Positions 18,197-27,087 of a stretch of DNA of 64,000 bases are shown piece after piece. Origin of the DNA: DASPWW01 sp963756745 (GTDB taxonomy: Bacteria; Actinomycetota; Thermoleophilia; Solirubrobacterales; 70-9); the NCBI GenBank assembly GCA_963756745.1, contig CAVWOU010000006.1, positions 307,369 through 371,368 on the forward strand, given 5' to 3'. The notes under the pieces are model-generated. The model worked only from the letters and a program-made list of their open reading frames with translations, was not told the origin of the DNA and did no database searches. Within the stretch, counting starts at the first letter, position 1; each line of letters starts with the position of its first letter. Position numbers and translations under genes: made by a program.

Positions 18197-18901
18197 GTGG
18201 CCCGACCGCGGCTTTTCCTCGTTCCTCAGCTGACCGAGGTGGAGTGGACGATTCGACCGCTGCTCGAGGAGTGGGCTGAGGTCGCGAGCTACGACCCGGC
18301 CCGCTCGGTACGCCCGGGCGCGGTGAGCCGTGAGGCGTTCGTCGAGGCGGGGCTGGAGAGGCTCGACGACCAGCGATGGGAGCGTTTCTTCGTGGTCGGG
18401 GACACATTCGGTACCGCGACCGCAGTGCGGATCGCCCACGCGCGCCGTGACGCGGTGCAGGGAATCGCGTTGGGTCACGCAGCCCTGTCGTGGGATATGG
18501 AAGGGGATCGCGCGCCACTCAACCGGGAGCTGTGGGAGGCGATGGCGCAATTGATGGGCCAGGACGCGACCTCGTTCGTCCGGTACGGGATAACCCAGCT
18601 CACCCAGGGCGCCTACGACGAGGAGGTCGCGCAGCAGATGGTCGAGCGCGTGCCCCCGGGCGAGCTCGAGGCGACGTGGTCCATGATCAGGGACAGCCGG
18701 GAGCAAATCGGGAAGCTGCTGACCGAGATCGACCTACCGCTGCTGCTGGCCAAGCACGAGGGCTGCCTGATGTTCACCGACGCCGGCTTCGAGGACGTAC
18801 GCGCCGAATTCCCCGATGCGCAAACGGTGGCGGTCGACAAGGCGCCGAGCGCTGACGAGCGCTTCGCTCAGGCGCTGCGGGAGTTCTGCGAGTCCGGGTA
18901 G
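18197..18901 (+). CDS. Alpha/beta-hydrolase-fold protein
   Basis: 234 residues beginning MARPRLFLVPQLTEVEW. The nucleophile-elbow position reads FVVGDTFGTATAV, i.e. G-D-T-F-G where GxSxG is usual. The protein may therefore use Thr or be inactive. DLPLLLAKHEG fits the strand before the acidic residue. Start GTG at 18197, immediately after the decayed glutamate decarboxylase fragment. Function not assignable. Confidence 0.65.
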   Translation: MARPRLFLVPQLTEVEWTIRPLLEEWAEVASYDPARSVRPGAVSREAFVEAGLERLDDQRWERFFVVGDTFGTATAVRIAHARRDAVQGIALGHAALSWDMEGDRAPLNRELWEAMAQLMGQDATSFVRYGITQLTQGAYDEEVAQQMVERVPPGELEATWSMIRDSREQIGKLLTEIDLPLLLAKHEGCLMFTDAGFEDVRAEFPDAQTVAVDKAPSADERFAQALREFCESG

Positions 18902-18904
18902 ATC

Positions 18905-19021
18905 CGCCTCAGCAGCCGGGCTTCGGCTTGAAGTCGACCGTGTTCTTGCCGGGCGCCAGCACCTCGGCGGGTCGAAGTTGTCCGACACCTCGACGTCACG
19001 GTGGCGGTAGGCTGACGCCCC
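18905..19021 (-). pseudogene. Short C-terminal gene fragment, frameshifted
   Basis: The minus strand reads AYRHRDVEVSDNFDP and, after a one-base shift near 18970, AEVLAPGKNTVDFKPKPGC and a stop. It looks like the last ~35 residues of a protein whose 5' part is gone; the plus-strand CFA synthase gene begins at its edge. The parent family is not recognised. Confidence 0.4.
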
Positions 19022-20314
19022 ATGCCGGGCCGAAGCACAGCCTCCCTGTGCCGCGAGATCGAGCGCGCGCTGCCCGACCGGCCGTTCGCGATCGAATTCT
19101 GGGACGGCGGCAAGGTGCCGCCGAGCAACGGCGCCGGCCCAACGGTGCGGTTCAATTCGCCGCGCGCGATCGCCCACGTGCTGCGCTCGCCGGGCCAGCT
19201 GGGGCTCGGGCGCGCGTACGTGTACGGTGACGTCGAGACCGACGACCTCGACGGCGTGATCGCGCTGATCGGTCGCTGGCACGCGCCGCCGATGAGCGCC
19301 GCGACTCGGGCTCGCCTGCTCGCCGCCGCGATCCGTGCCGCGGGCGTGCAACGCCCTCCCCCGCCCCCGGCTGCGGAGCTGCGGCCCCGCGGACGTCTTC
19401 ACACGCGGCGTCGCGACGCCGAGGCGGTGCGCCATCACTACGACGTCTCGAACGAGTTCTTCGCGCTGTTCCTCGACGAGTCGATGACATACAGCTGCGC
19501 GCTGTTCGAGGAGGGGACCCAGACGCTCGAGGAGGCCCAGCGGGCGAAGCTCGACGTGATCTGCCGCAAGCTCGAGCTCGAGGAGGGCCAGCGCGTGCTC
19601 GACATCGGCTGCGGATGGGGAAGCTTCGTGATCCACGCGGCCCGCGAGTACGGCGTGTCCGCCCTCGGGATCACGCTGTCGGGTCCGCAGGCAGCGCTGG
19701 CCACCGAGCGCGCGCGCGCAGCCGGGCTCGAGGATCAGGTCGAGATCATGGTGCGGGACTACCGCGAGCTGGGAGATCGGCGCTTCGACGCCGTGGTCAG
19801 CATCGGGATGGTCGAGCACGTCGGGGAGTCCCGGGTGGACGAGTACGCGCGCGAGATCGAGCGCGTGCTCGAGCCGGATGGCGCCGTCCTCAACCACGGG
19901 ATCGTCCGGGTCGCCGCGCAGGAGGGCAGCGCCCACGTCGGCGGGTCGTTCTCGAACCGCTACGTGTTCCCCGACGGCGAGCTGCTCAACCTTTCGCGGA
20001 TGCAAGCCGCCTTTGAGCGCGCGGGCTTCGAGACCCTGCACATCGAGAACCTGCACACCGACTACGCCGAGACGCTGCGACACTGGATCACCCGCCTCGA
20101 CGAGCACCTCGACGAGGCCGAGCGCGTCGCCGGCGCGGAGCGGCTGCGCGTGTGGCGCCTGTATCTGCGCGCGGCGCGCAACAGCTTCGAGGTCGGCGAC
20201 AACGCCGTGTACCAGATGCTCTGCACTCGACCGCTGACCGAGCCCGCCTCCAGCCAGCCGACCGGCGCCCGCCGCGCCGAGGTCCGGCGGCGCGTCCCGA
20301 CCCCCGCCGCCTGA
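19022..20314 (+). CDS. Cyclopropane-fatty-acyl-phospholipid synthase family methyltransferase
   Basis: 430 residues. It transfers a methylene group from SAM to cis double bonds of membrane phospholipids. The N-terminal domain (residues 1-120) is of the CFA type. The catalytic domain starts at HHYDVSNEFFALFLDESMTY and has the SAM motif VLDIGCGWGSFVIHAA, then SIGMVEHVGE, HGIV and GGSFSNRYVFPDGEL. It ends with a short Pro/Arg-rich tail. Start ATG at 19022. Followed after 10 bp by a membrane protein gene, probably one operon. Confidence 0.9.
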   Translation: MPGRSTASLCREIERALPDRPFAIEFWDGGKVPPSNGAGPTVRFNSPRAIAHVLRSPGQLGLGRAYVYGDVETDDLDGVIALIGRWHAPPMSAATRARLLAAAIRAAGVQRPPPPPAAELRPRGRLHTRRRDAEAVRHHYDVSNEFFALFLDESMTYSCALFEEGTQTLEEAQRAKLDVICRKLELEEGQRVLDIGCGWGSFVIHAAREYGVSALGITLSGPQAALATERARAAGLEDQVEIMVRDYRELGDRRFDAVVSIGMVEHVGESRVDEYAREIERVLEPDGAVLNHGIVRVAAQEGSAHVGGSFSNRYVFPDGELLNLSRMQAAFERAGFETLHIENLHTDYAETLRHWITRLDEHLDEAERVAGAERLRVWRLYLRAARNSFEVGDNAVYQMLCTRPLTEPASSQPTGARRAEVRRRVPTPAA

Positions 20315-20324
20315 CGAGAACGGG

Positions 20325-21071
20325 ATGATCCAACTCCGCGTCGACGGCGCACGTTCAAGCGTGCGCACCAGGCCGTTGCTCTTCGCGGGCGCCGTGGTGG
20401 CGATCATCGTCGGGTTCCTGGCGCTCGACCAGTTGGCGAGCCCCCGTGACCAACTGCTGATCGGGGCGGCGACGTGGATCGCGCTTTTAGCCGCGTGCGT
20501 CCCGCTCACACCCGAGGGACGGGCGCGGGTCATGATCGTCGTGATCGCGGCTACGTGCGCCGAGATCCTCGGCTCGATCATCATCGGCGCGTACGAGTAC
20601 CGGCTCGGGAACCTGCCCGCGTTCGTCCCACCCGGCCACGGGCTGGTGTACCTCGCGGGGCTGCGAATCAGCCAGTCCGAGCCGGTGCGCCGCCACCGCC
20701 GCACATTCCTCGGCGTCGTGATCGCGATCGTCGCCGCGTGGGGGATCGCCGGACTCGCGCTGCTCGGCCGGGCCGACGTGCTCGGCGCCCTGTGCGCGGC
20801 GCTTCTGATCTACGTGCTGGCGCGGGGACGCGCTCCGACCCTCTACGCGGGTGTGTTCATCATGGTCGCGCTGCTCGAGCTCTACGGAACGGCGATCGGA
20901 TCGTGGACATGGGCCGGCGCGGTCCCGGGGACGCCGGTCCCCTCGGGCAACCCGCCGAGCGGCATCGCGGGCATGTACGTGCTGTTCGATATCGCCGCGA
21001 TCGCGCTCGCGCCGCGGCTCCTTTCCGCGTTCGAGGCGCTTCGGCGCCTGCGCCCGCGGCTCGCCGCGTAG
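20325..21071 (+). CDS. Multi-pass membrane protein of unknown function
   Basis: 248 residues with seven or eight hydrophobic helices. Conserved-looking polar motifs sit between helices: YEYRLGNLPAFVPPGHG and PSGNPPSGIAGMYVLFD, the second resembling a loop in DUF817-type proteins. Start ATG at 20325, 10 bp after the CFA synthase gene. The pairing suggests a membrane-lipid role, which is inference only. Confidence 0.7.
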   Translation: MIQLRVDGARSSVRTRPLLFAGAVVAIIVGFLALDQLASPRDQLLIGAATWIALLAACVPLTPEGRARVMIVVIAATCAEILGSIIIGAYEYRLGNLPAFVPPGHGLVYLAGLRISQSEPVRRHRRTFLGVVIAIVAAWGIAGLALLGRADVLGALCAALLIYVLARGRAPTLYAGVFIMVALLELYGTAIGSWTWAGAVPGTPVPSGNPPSGIAGMYVLFDIAAIALAPRLLSAFEALRRLRPRLAA

Positions 21072-21075
21072 CGCC

Positions 21076-21105
21076 CGCTCCGGAAACTCTCAGAGCGCCG
21101 GAGCG
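21076..21105. terminator. Bidirectional terminator hairpin
   Basis: Perfect 8-bp arms CGCTCCGG (21076-21083) and CCGGAGCG (21098-21105) with a 14-base loop lie between the convergent membrane-protein gene and dxs, overlapping the dxs stop. Confidence 0.6.
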
Positions 21106-23144
21106 GCGGAGCGCAAGGCTGCGGTGACTCGCTCGGCCACCGCCTCGCCGGTCAGCCCCACCTCCTCGCGCAGCAGCGCCGGCTTCCCGTGGGTCACGTA
21201 GCGGTCGGGCAGGCCGACGCGCATCACGCGGGCGCGGCGCGCGTCGCGGTCGGCGAACGCATCCTCGAGGTGCTCGAGGACGGCGGCGCCGAACCCACCC
21301 GCCAGGACGTTGTCCTCGATCGTCACCACCAGCTCGTGCTCGGTCGCGAGGCGCTCGATGAGCTCCGCGTCGAGCGGCTTCGCGAACGCTCCGTCGGCGA
21401 CCGTCACCTGCAGGTCGTGCTCGGCGAGGACCTCGGCTGCGTCGTTTGCCACCTGAACCCCGTATCCGTACCCGAGCAGGGCCACCCGCTCGCCCTCCTG
21501 AAGCACCTCGCCGCGGCCGATCTCGAGCTCGCGCGGACGCTCCGGAAGCGGCACGCCCGCGGCCGTGCCCCGCGGGTAGCGGAGCGCGATCGGGCCGTCG
21601 TCGTGGGCGATCGCGGTGTGGACCATGTGCACGAGCATCGCCTCGTCGCGGGGCGCCATCAGGACGACGTTGGGGAGACAGCGGAGGTAGGAGATGTCGA
21701 ACGCTCCGTGGTGAGTCGGGCCGTCGTCCCCCACCAGCCCCGCGCGGTCCATCGCGAACACCACGTTGAGCTTCTGCAGGCAGACGTCGTGGACGATCTG
21801 GTCGAAGGCGCGCTGGAGGAACGTCGAGTAGATTGCGGCGACCGGCTTTCCTCCCTGGAGCGCGATCCCGGCCGCGAACAGGATCGCGTCCTGCTCCGCG
21901 ATCCCGACGTCGTGGTATTGCTCCGGGACCTCCTTGAGCAGCTTGTTGAGCCCGGTGCCCCCCGCCATCGCGGCCGTGATCCCGATCACCCTGGGGTCGC
22001 GCTTCGCCTCGGCGATCAGGGCGTCGGCGAAAACCGCCGTGTACTGCGGCGGCGCCGGCGGGGGCGGCTTCTCGAGCTTCTCGGGAGCGATCGAGTCGGG
22101 AGCGTCGGATTCCCTTACGGGCACCACAGACCCGGCCGAACCGGACGCGGTAGCGGAGGATTCGGCCGGCGTTGATTTCTTCGGCGCCGGCTGCCGGTCG
22201 ACGATCGAGCCCGGCTTAGCGGCGTGCCATTTCTCCATCCCCTCGAGCCCCCCCTCCTCGGCGGGCGCGAATCCCTTGCCCTTGACGGTGTGAATGTGGA
22301 GGACGACCGGTCGGCCGGCCTTCAGCGCCTCGCGAAGCGAGCGTCGGAGCGCCCTGACGTCGTGGCCGTCGATCACGCCCATGTAAGCGAGGTCGAGCTC
22401 CTCGAACAGCAGACCCGGCGCCCAGTAGGCCTTGATCGCCGACTTAATCTCGGGACCGAGGCGCTCGATCCGCTCGCCGAGCCCAAGCGGGAGCTTCGTG
22501 AGCCGTTCCTCGACGCCCTCGCGGGCCTGGTACAGCCGCGGATTCAGGCGCACGCGCTGGAAGTTGCGCGACAGCGCTCCGACGTTGGGTGAGATCGACA
22601 TTCCGTTGTCGTTGAGCACGATCACGATCGGGGTCTGGAGCCCGCCGGCGTTGTGGAGCGCCTCGTACGCGACTCCGCCGGTGAGCGCTCCGTCGCCGAC
22701 GACGGCGACGACCCGGCCGTCCTCGCCGATCCCGTGGCGCATCGCCTCCTTGATCCCCACCGCGTACCCGATCGCCGTCGAGGCGTGCCCCGCGCCCATG
22801 ATGTCGTGCTCGGACTCCTCGATCGAGCAGAACGGCGCCAGCCCACCGTACTGGCGGATCGTGTCGAGTCGGTCGCCGCGTCCGGTGAGGACCTTGTGCG
22901 GGTACGCCTGGTGACCGACGTCCCACAGGATCTTGTCCTGTGGCGAGTCGAGGAGGCTGTGAAGCGCGACGGCCAGCTCGCAGGTGCCGAGGTTGGCCCC
23001 GAAGTGGCCGCCGATCTCACCGATCACGTCGATGATCTGCTCGCGGATCTCCTGGGCAACGCGCTGGAGCTCGTCGTCGCTCAGCTCTTGGAGATCTTCG
23101 GGGCCCCCGATCGAGGGGAGCTGCGGTTGGTTCTCTTCGCTCAT
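21090..23144 (-). CDS. dxs: 1-deoxy-D-xylulose-5-phosphate synthase
   Basis: First enzyme of the MEP isoprenoid pathway (pyruvate + glyceraldehyde-3-P to DXP), 684 residues. The TPP site is GDGALTGGVAYEALHNAG. The pyrimidine-binding half has GIAEQDAILFAAG and the active-site DRAGLVGDDGPTHHG. A ~50-residue Pro/Ser/Ala-rich linker (VDRQPAPKKSTPAESS onward) separates the halves and is longer than usual. Start ATG 23144 overlaps the ispA stop, giving a coupled isoprenoid operon. Confidence 0.97.
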   Translation of the reverse strand: MSEENQPQLPSIGGPEDLQELSDDELQRVAQEIREQIIDVIGEIGGHFGANLGTCELAVALHSLLDSPQDKILWDVGHQAYPHKVLTGRGDRLDTIRQYGGLAPFCSIEESEHDIMGAGHASTAIGYAVGIKEAMRHGIGEDGRVVAVVGDGALTGGVAYEALHNAGGLQTPIVIVLNDNGMSISPNVGALSRNFQRVRLNPRLYQAREGVEERLTKLPLGLGERIERLGPEIKSAIKAYWAPGLLFEELDLAYMGVIDGHDVRALRRSLREALKAGRPVVLHIHTVKGKGFAPAEEGGLEGMEKWHAAKPGSIVDRQPAPKKSTPAESSATASGSAGSVVPVRESDAPDSIAPEKLEKPPPPAPPQYTAVFADALIAEAKRDPRVIGITAAMAGGTGLNKLLKEVPEQYHDVGIAEQDAILFAAGIALQGGKPVAAIYSTFLQRAFDQIVHDVCLQKLNVVFAMDRAGLVGDDGPTHHGAFDISYLRCLPNVVLMAPRDEAMLVHMVHTAIAHDDGPIALRYPRGTAAGVPLPERPRELEIGRGEVLQEGERVALLGYGYGVQVANDAAEVLAEHDLQVTVADGAFAKPLDAELIERLATEHELVVTIEDNVLAGGFGAAVLEHLEDAFADRDARRARVMRVGLPDRYVTHGKPALLREEVGLTGEAVAERVTAALRSAAPAL

Positions 23145-24049
23145 GACTGCCGTGTGTAGATGAAGTCCGTGATCAGCTCCAGATCGCCCGTCTCGCCGCC
23201 GATCCCGGCAAGCGCCTCGCGCGCCTTCGCGTGCGAGGCGGACGCGAGGTCGCGCGCCCGATCGAGCCCGAAGAGGCTGACGTAGGTGAGCTTGCCATGA
23301 CGCTCGTCGCTGCCGCGCGGCTTGCCGAGCTCCTCTTCGCTTCCGGTCACGTCGAGGATGTCGTCGACGATCTGGAACAGGACACCCAGCTCGTCCGCGA
23401 AGCGGCGGTACGTGATTGTCTCAGGTTCACCTACGTTGGCGAGGATCAGCGGGATGCGTACGCTTGCGGCGATCAGGCGTCCGGTCTTGAGCTCGTGGAG
23501 TCTGCGAAGCCCGTCGGCGTCGAGGTCCTCCTCCGTCACGTCGACGTACTGACCGCCGACCATGCCCTCGACGCCGGTCGCGCGGGCCAGCTCGGTGAGC
23601 GCCCCGAGCACCTGCTCGCGCCCGCCCTCCTGCCGCTCGCAGATCAGCCGCAGCGCCTCGGCGAACAGCCCGTCGCCGGCGAGGATCGCGACGTTCTCCC
23701 CGTACACGACATGCGAGGTCGGACGCCCCCGGCGAAGCTCGTCGTCGTCCATCGCCGGCAGGTCGTCGTGGATCAGCGAGTAGGTGTGGATGAGCTCGAT
23801 CGCGGCCGCCGCCGGGAGCACGCTCTCCGGCTCCACACCGGCGGCTCGCGCGGTTGCGAGGGCGAGCACCGGCCTGATCCGCTTGCCGCCCGCGAGCAGC
23901 GAGTAGCGCATCGCTGCGTCCAGGCCGGCGGTCTCAGCGGCGTCGGAGAAGGTCAGCCCGTCGAGATACTGCTCGATCAGCGCCCGCAGGTCGTCGGGGT
24001 AGGCCGGCGCGGGTCGGCTCACCTCACCCGACGCTCGATCGCTACTCAT
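23141..24049 (-). CDS. ispA: Polyprenyl diphosphate synthase (FPP/GGPP synthase type)
   Basis: Trans-isoprenyl chain elongation enzyme, 302 residues. The first Asp-rich motif is HDDLPAMDDDELRRGRPTSH and the second is FQIVDDILDVTG. K and R of the IPP site (AGGKRIRP) are present. Start ATG 24049 overlaps the xseB-like stop. The product chain length cannot be read safely; the order nusB-xseB-ispA-dxs supports the ispA name. Confidence 0.93.
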   Translation of the reverse strand: MSSDRASGEVSRPAPAYPDDLRALIEQYLDGLTFSDAAETAGLDAAMRYSLLAGGKRIRPVLALATARAAGVEPESVLPAAAAIELIHTYSLIHDDLPAMDDDELRRGRPTSHVVYGENVAILAGDGLFAEALRLICERQEGGREQVLGALTELARATGVEGMVGGQYVDVTEEDLDADGLRRLHELKTGRLIAASVRIPLILANVGEPETITYRRFADELGVLFQIVDDILDVTGSEEELGKPRGSDERHGKLTYVSLFGLDRARDLASASHAKAREALAGIGGETGDLELITDFIYTRQS

Positions 24050-24224
24050 CCGCCCCACCGGCGGACTCGCGAATCGCGGCCTCGGCCTCGGACCCGGCCC
24101 GCGCCGCGAGCTCGGCCGCCTCGCGCGCGAGCTCCTCGACCCTGTCCTCGGCGAGCTCGGGATCGCGGAGCTCGTCGGCGACGGCGTGGAGGCGCTCGGC
24201 GATGCGTTCGAGCTCCTCGGTCAC
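24042..24224 (-). CDS. xseB: XseB-like small coiled-coil protein (exonuclease VII small subunit?)
   Basis: 60 residues, wholly helical and Glu/Ala/Arg-rich (ELERIAERLHAVADELRD, VEELAREAAELAARAG). The length and the position just before ispA fit exonuclease VII small subunit, but the sequence match is loose and no xseA lies upstream. Start GTG 24224, with the ribosome site GAGGTGAT supplied by the dispersed repeat. Confidence 0.5.
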   Translation of the reverse strand: MTEELERIAERLHAVADELRDPELAEDRVEELAREAAELAARAGSEAEAAIRESAGGADE

Positions 24225-24299
24225 AACATCACCTCAGTTCGCGCTCGGTCCAACATCAAATTCCCCGCCCACCCCCACCCTTGGAGAAGCTCGCGCTCA
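24225..24299 (-). repeat. Dispersed G-rich intergenic element, copy 2 (nusB/xseB)
   Basis: Begins with the nusB stop codon (TGAGCGCGAG) on the minus strand and ends at the xseB start. Contains the G-run block GGGTGGGGGTGGGCGGGG (complement of 24263-24280), AATTTGATGTTGG, CCGAGCGCGAA and GAGGTGAT. About 85-90 % identical to copies 1 and 3 over the core. Confidence 0.88.
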
Positions 24300-24683
24300 C
24301 TCCGTGCCCCTCGCCGGTGTCGCGCGAACGGCCGCTCCGAGCACGCCGTTGACGAATCCGGGGGCGTCGGCGCCGCAGTACTCGCGCGCGAAACCGACCG
24401 CCTCATCGAGCGCGACCTCGGTCGGCACGTCGTCGCGGTGCCTCGCCTCGTACAGCGCGACGCGCATGATGCTGCGCTCGAGCGGCGCGATCCGCTCGAG
24501 CTCCCAGCCTTCGGCGTGGCGCCGGATCGCGTCGTCGAGCTCCTCGCGGCTCTGTTCGGTCCCCTCGACGAGCTCGCGCGTGAACGGCTTCGCTCCGGTC
24601 AGCAGCTCCTCGAGCGGACGGCCGGTGATCTCGTGCTGGTACAGCGCGAACACGGCATCGCGCCGCTGCTCTGAGCGTCGCAT
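24297..24683 (-). CDS. nusB: Transcription antitermination factor NusB
   Basis: 128 residues; binds boxA RNA with NusE (S10) and supports rRNA transcription. The helical NusB fold is clear from RRDAVFALYQHEITGRP, ERSIMRVALYEARHR and VALDEAVGFAREYCGADAPGFVNGVLG. Directly downstream of efp (3 bp gap). Its TGA is the first codon of the dispersed repeat. Confidence 0.95.
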   Translation of the reverse strand: MRRSEQRRDAVFALYQHEITGRPLEELLTGAKPFTRELVEGTEQSREELDDAIRRHAEGWELERIAPLERSIMRVALYEARHRDDVPTEVALDEAVGFAREYCGADAPGFVNGVLGAAVRATPARGTE

Positions 24684-24686
24684 GCT

Positions 24687-25256
24687 CTAGGCCCGCGAGA
24701 CGTACTCGCCCGAGCGGGTGTCGACGCGAACGCGGTCCCCCTCGTTGACGAACAGCGGAACGTCGACCACGACGCCCGATTCGAGCGTCGCCGGCTTCGT
24801 CCCGCCGCCCGAGGCGGTGTCGCCCTTGACTCCGGGCTGCGTCTCGGACACGGCCATCTCGACGGCGCTTCCCACCTGGACGCCGGACGGGCGCTCGTCG
24901 ACGAACAGCACCTCGACCTCGTGGTTCGGGAGCACCCACCGCATCGCGTCGCCCGCGACCTCGTCCGGCAGCTCGAGCTGGTCGTAGCTCTGGTTGTCCA
25001 TGAACACGTGGTTGTCGCCGGATCCGTACAGGTACTGCATCCGCCGCGTCTCGGTCCGCACCGGACGAAACTTCTCCCCCGCCCGGAACGTCTTGTCGTG
25101 GACGGTGCCGTCGTCGAGCTTCCGCAGCCGCGTGCGCACGAACGCGCCGCCCTTGCCTGGCTTGACGTGCTGGAACTCGAGGATGCGGTAGATCGCCCCG
25201 TCGACCTCGATGTGGGTTCCGTTCTTGAACTGGTTCGTCGCTACCTGCTGCGCCAT
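24687..25256 (-). CDS. efp: Translation elongation factor P
   Basis: 189 residues; relieves ribosome stalling at polyproline stretches. The KOW-like N-domain carries the tip KPGKGGAFVR, whose Lys is the usual modification site. Two OB domains follow (YDQLELPDEVAGDAMRWVLP; GDRVRVDTRSGEYVSRA). Start ATG 25256 fits the family N-terminus; a longer frame runs into the intergenic region. Confidence 0.96.
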   Translation of the reverse strand: MAQQVATNQFKNGTHIEVDGAIYRILEFQHVKPGKGGAFVRTRLRKLDDGTVHDKTFRAGEKFRPVRTETRRMQYLYGSGDNHVFMDNQSYDQLELPDEVAGDAMRWVLPNHEVEVLFVDERPSGVQVGSAVEMAVSETQPGVKGDTASGGGTKPATLESGVVVDVPLFVNEGDRVRVDTRSGEYVSRA

Positions 25257-25336
25257 CGCTTCGAAGCGTAGCCAGCAACGCGGGATGGGCGACGGCCCAG
25301 CCGGAGTCGGAGGCGGCCTGCAACGATTCGGAGGCA

Positions 25337-26543
25337 ATGGCGACCGCCAGCGGCACCCGCGCCCCCCGGCTCAGGCCGGTGCTTCGCGAGGGCGAGCGCG
25401 TGATGCCGCTCGAGCTGTTCTTCGACCTCGTCTTCGTCCTCGCGATCACCCAGTGCACGACGCTGATGGCCGACGACCCGACCTGGGAGGGCCTCGCTCG
25501 GGGCATGCTCGTGCTCGGAGTGCTGTGGTGGTCGTGGGTGGGGTACTCGTGGCTGACGAGCGTCGTCGACCCCGAGGAGGGCGCGGATCCGTATCGCGAT
25601 CTTCGGCGCGATGGCGGCGCTGCTGATCGTGTCGCTGTGCGTGCCCGAGGCGTTCGGCGGGCTCGCGCTCGAGTTCGCGCTCGCGTACGGCGCGGTCCGG
25701 GTCGGACAGATCGTGCTGTTCGTGCTCGCGAGCCGCGACGACCCCGAGCTGCGGCGCTCGGTGACGGGTCTCGCGATCGGCACCGCGATCGGGGTCGGGC
25801 TGCTCGTCGGGGCGTCGTTCCTCGACGGGTTCGCGCAGGGGGCCCTGTGGGCGGTCGCGCTGCTGCTCGACATGGGGGGCCCGTTCGTGTTCGGTTCGCA
25901 GGGGTGGAAGCTCTCGCCTGCACACTTCGCGGAGCGCCACGGGCTGATCATCATCATCGCGCTCGGCGAGTCGATCGTCGCGATCGGCGTCGGCGCAGAG
26001 GTCGGGCTCAGCTTCGGCGTCGCCGCTGCCGGTGTGCTGGGCATCGCGCTCGCCGCGGCTCAGTGGTGGATCTACTTCGACGTCGTCGCCCTCGTCGCGG
26101 CGCGGCGCCTGGCGCGCGCGACTGTGGGGCGGGAGCAAAACGAGATGGCCCGCGACTCGTACTCGTACATCCACTTCGCGATGGTGGCCGGGATCGTGCT
26201 CGTGGCGCTCGGCCTGAAGAAGACGCTGGGCGACGTGGACGAGCCGCTGAAGATCGAGCCGGCGTTCGCGCTGCTCGGCGGGCTCGCGATCTACCTCCTC
26301 GCGCACGTCGCGTTCCGGCTCCGGAACATCCACACGCTCAACAGGCGGCGTCTCGTGGTCGCGGCGATCCTCGTCGCGCTGATCCCGCTCGCGGTGGAGA
26401 TCTCGGCGCTCGCCATCCTCGCCGTCGTCAACGTGCTGATCTGGGGGCTGATCGTCTACGAGACGACCCGCTACGGCGAAGCTCGTGCACGGGTCCGCCG
26501 CGAGCTCGCCGGCGAGCCGTCGCCGGCGACCGGCCAAACGTAG
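25337..26543 (+). pseudogene. LtrA-family (low-temperature requirement A) membrane protein, frameshifted
   Basis: Multi-helix membrane protein of the LtrA family: N-terminal MPLELFFDLVFVLAITQCTT, later HFAERHGLIIIIALGESIVAI, about ten helices. Two frames join near 25585-25590. Removing one base (the A of GCGGATCC) yields EEGAVRIAIFGAMAALL and a single ~400-residue protein. Start ATG 25337 with GGAGG just upstream. Divergent from efp. A second LtrA gene at 57.6 kb has the same kind of lesion, so sequencing error is likely. Physiological role not established. Confidence 0.82.
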
Positions 26544-26574
26544 ATCGGCGAGTGGGCCGGACGCTGGCGGCCGT

Positions 26575-27051
26575 TCAGTGGTACTCGTGGACGAGGGCGT
26601 GGCCCGTGCCGCGCGCGATCATGACGCGGTTGGCCCAGAAGGCGAACGGGAACGCGATCACGAACCCTCCCGCGACGGCGAGGTAGATCACGGGATCTCC
26701 GACCCCGGCCTCCATCGCTCCGGGGACCACGAGCACGAACAGGTTGTCGATCAGCTCCATGATCGTGATCGAGATCGTGTCGGCGGCGAGCGCCGTCGAG
26801 ACGACCACGCCGGCGGCCAGCCCGGCCTTGAAGAGCGGCCAGGAGGTGAGGCTGAAGCCGAACAGGTAGGCCAGCCCGACCGCGAGCGCGATCTGGCCGA
26901 GATTGCTCCAGCCCAAGGAGAGAGCGATGATCATTCCGACGATCTCACCGGTCGCGCAGCCGATCAGGCAGTGCAGGGTCGCGCTGACGGCGAGGCCATT
27001 GAGGGACCCGCCCGGATGTGCCGCGTCACGCTCCGAGGTCGCCGTCTCCAT
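26575..27051 (-). CDS. DUF4396 membrane protein
   Basis: 158 residues, four helices. SATLHCLIGCATGEIVGMII, ALGWSNLGQIALAV-like and ADTISITIMELIDN blocks identify DUF4396; the conserved His and Cys in HCLIGC could bind metal. Start ATG 27051. A perfect CsoR-type palindrome sits 16 bp upstream, so copper (or related metal) control is likely. Converges on the LtrA gene. Confidence 0.82.
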   Translation of the reverse strand: METATSERDAAHPGGSLNGLAVSATLHCLIGCATGEIVGMIIALSLGWSNLGQIALAVGLAYLFGFSLTSWPLFKAGLAAGVVVSTALAADTISITIMELIDNLFVLVVPGAMEAGVGDPVIYLAVAGGFVIAFPFAFWANRVMIARGTGHALVHEYH

Positions 27052-27067
27052 CGCGCGGGATCGTAGC

Positions 27068-27084
27068 ATACCCCCTAGGGGTAT
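27068..27084. promoter_or_regulatory. CsoR-type copper operator
   Basis: ATACCCCCTAGGGGTAT is a perfect palindrome with 7-bp arms and a CTA centre, matching the GC-tract operators of CsoR/RcnR-family metal sensors. It overlaps the presumed promoter of the DUF4396 gene. No csoR gene is in the window. Confidence 0.65.
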
Positions 27085-27087
27085 TGC

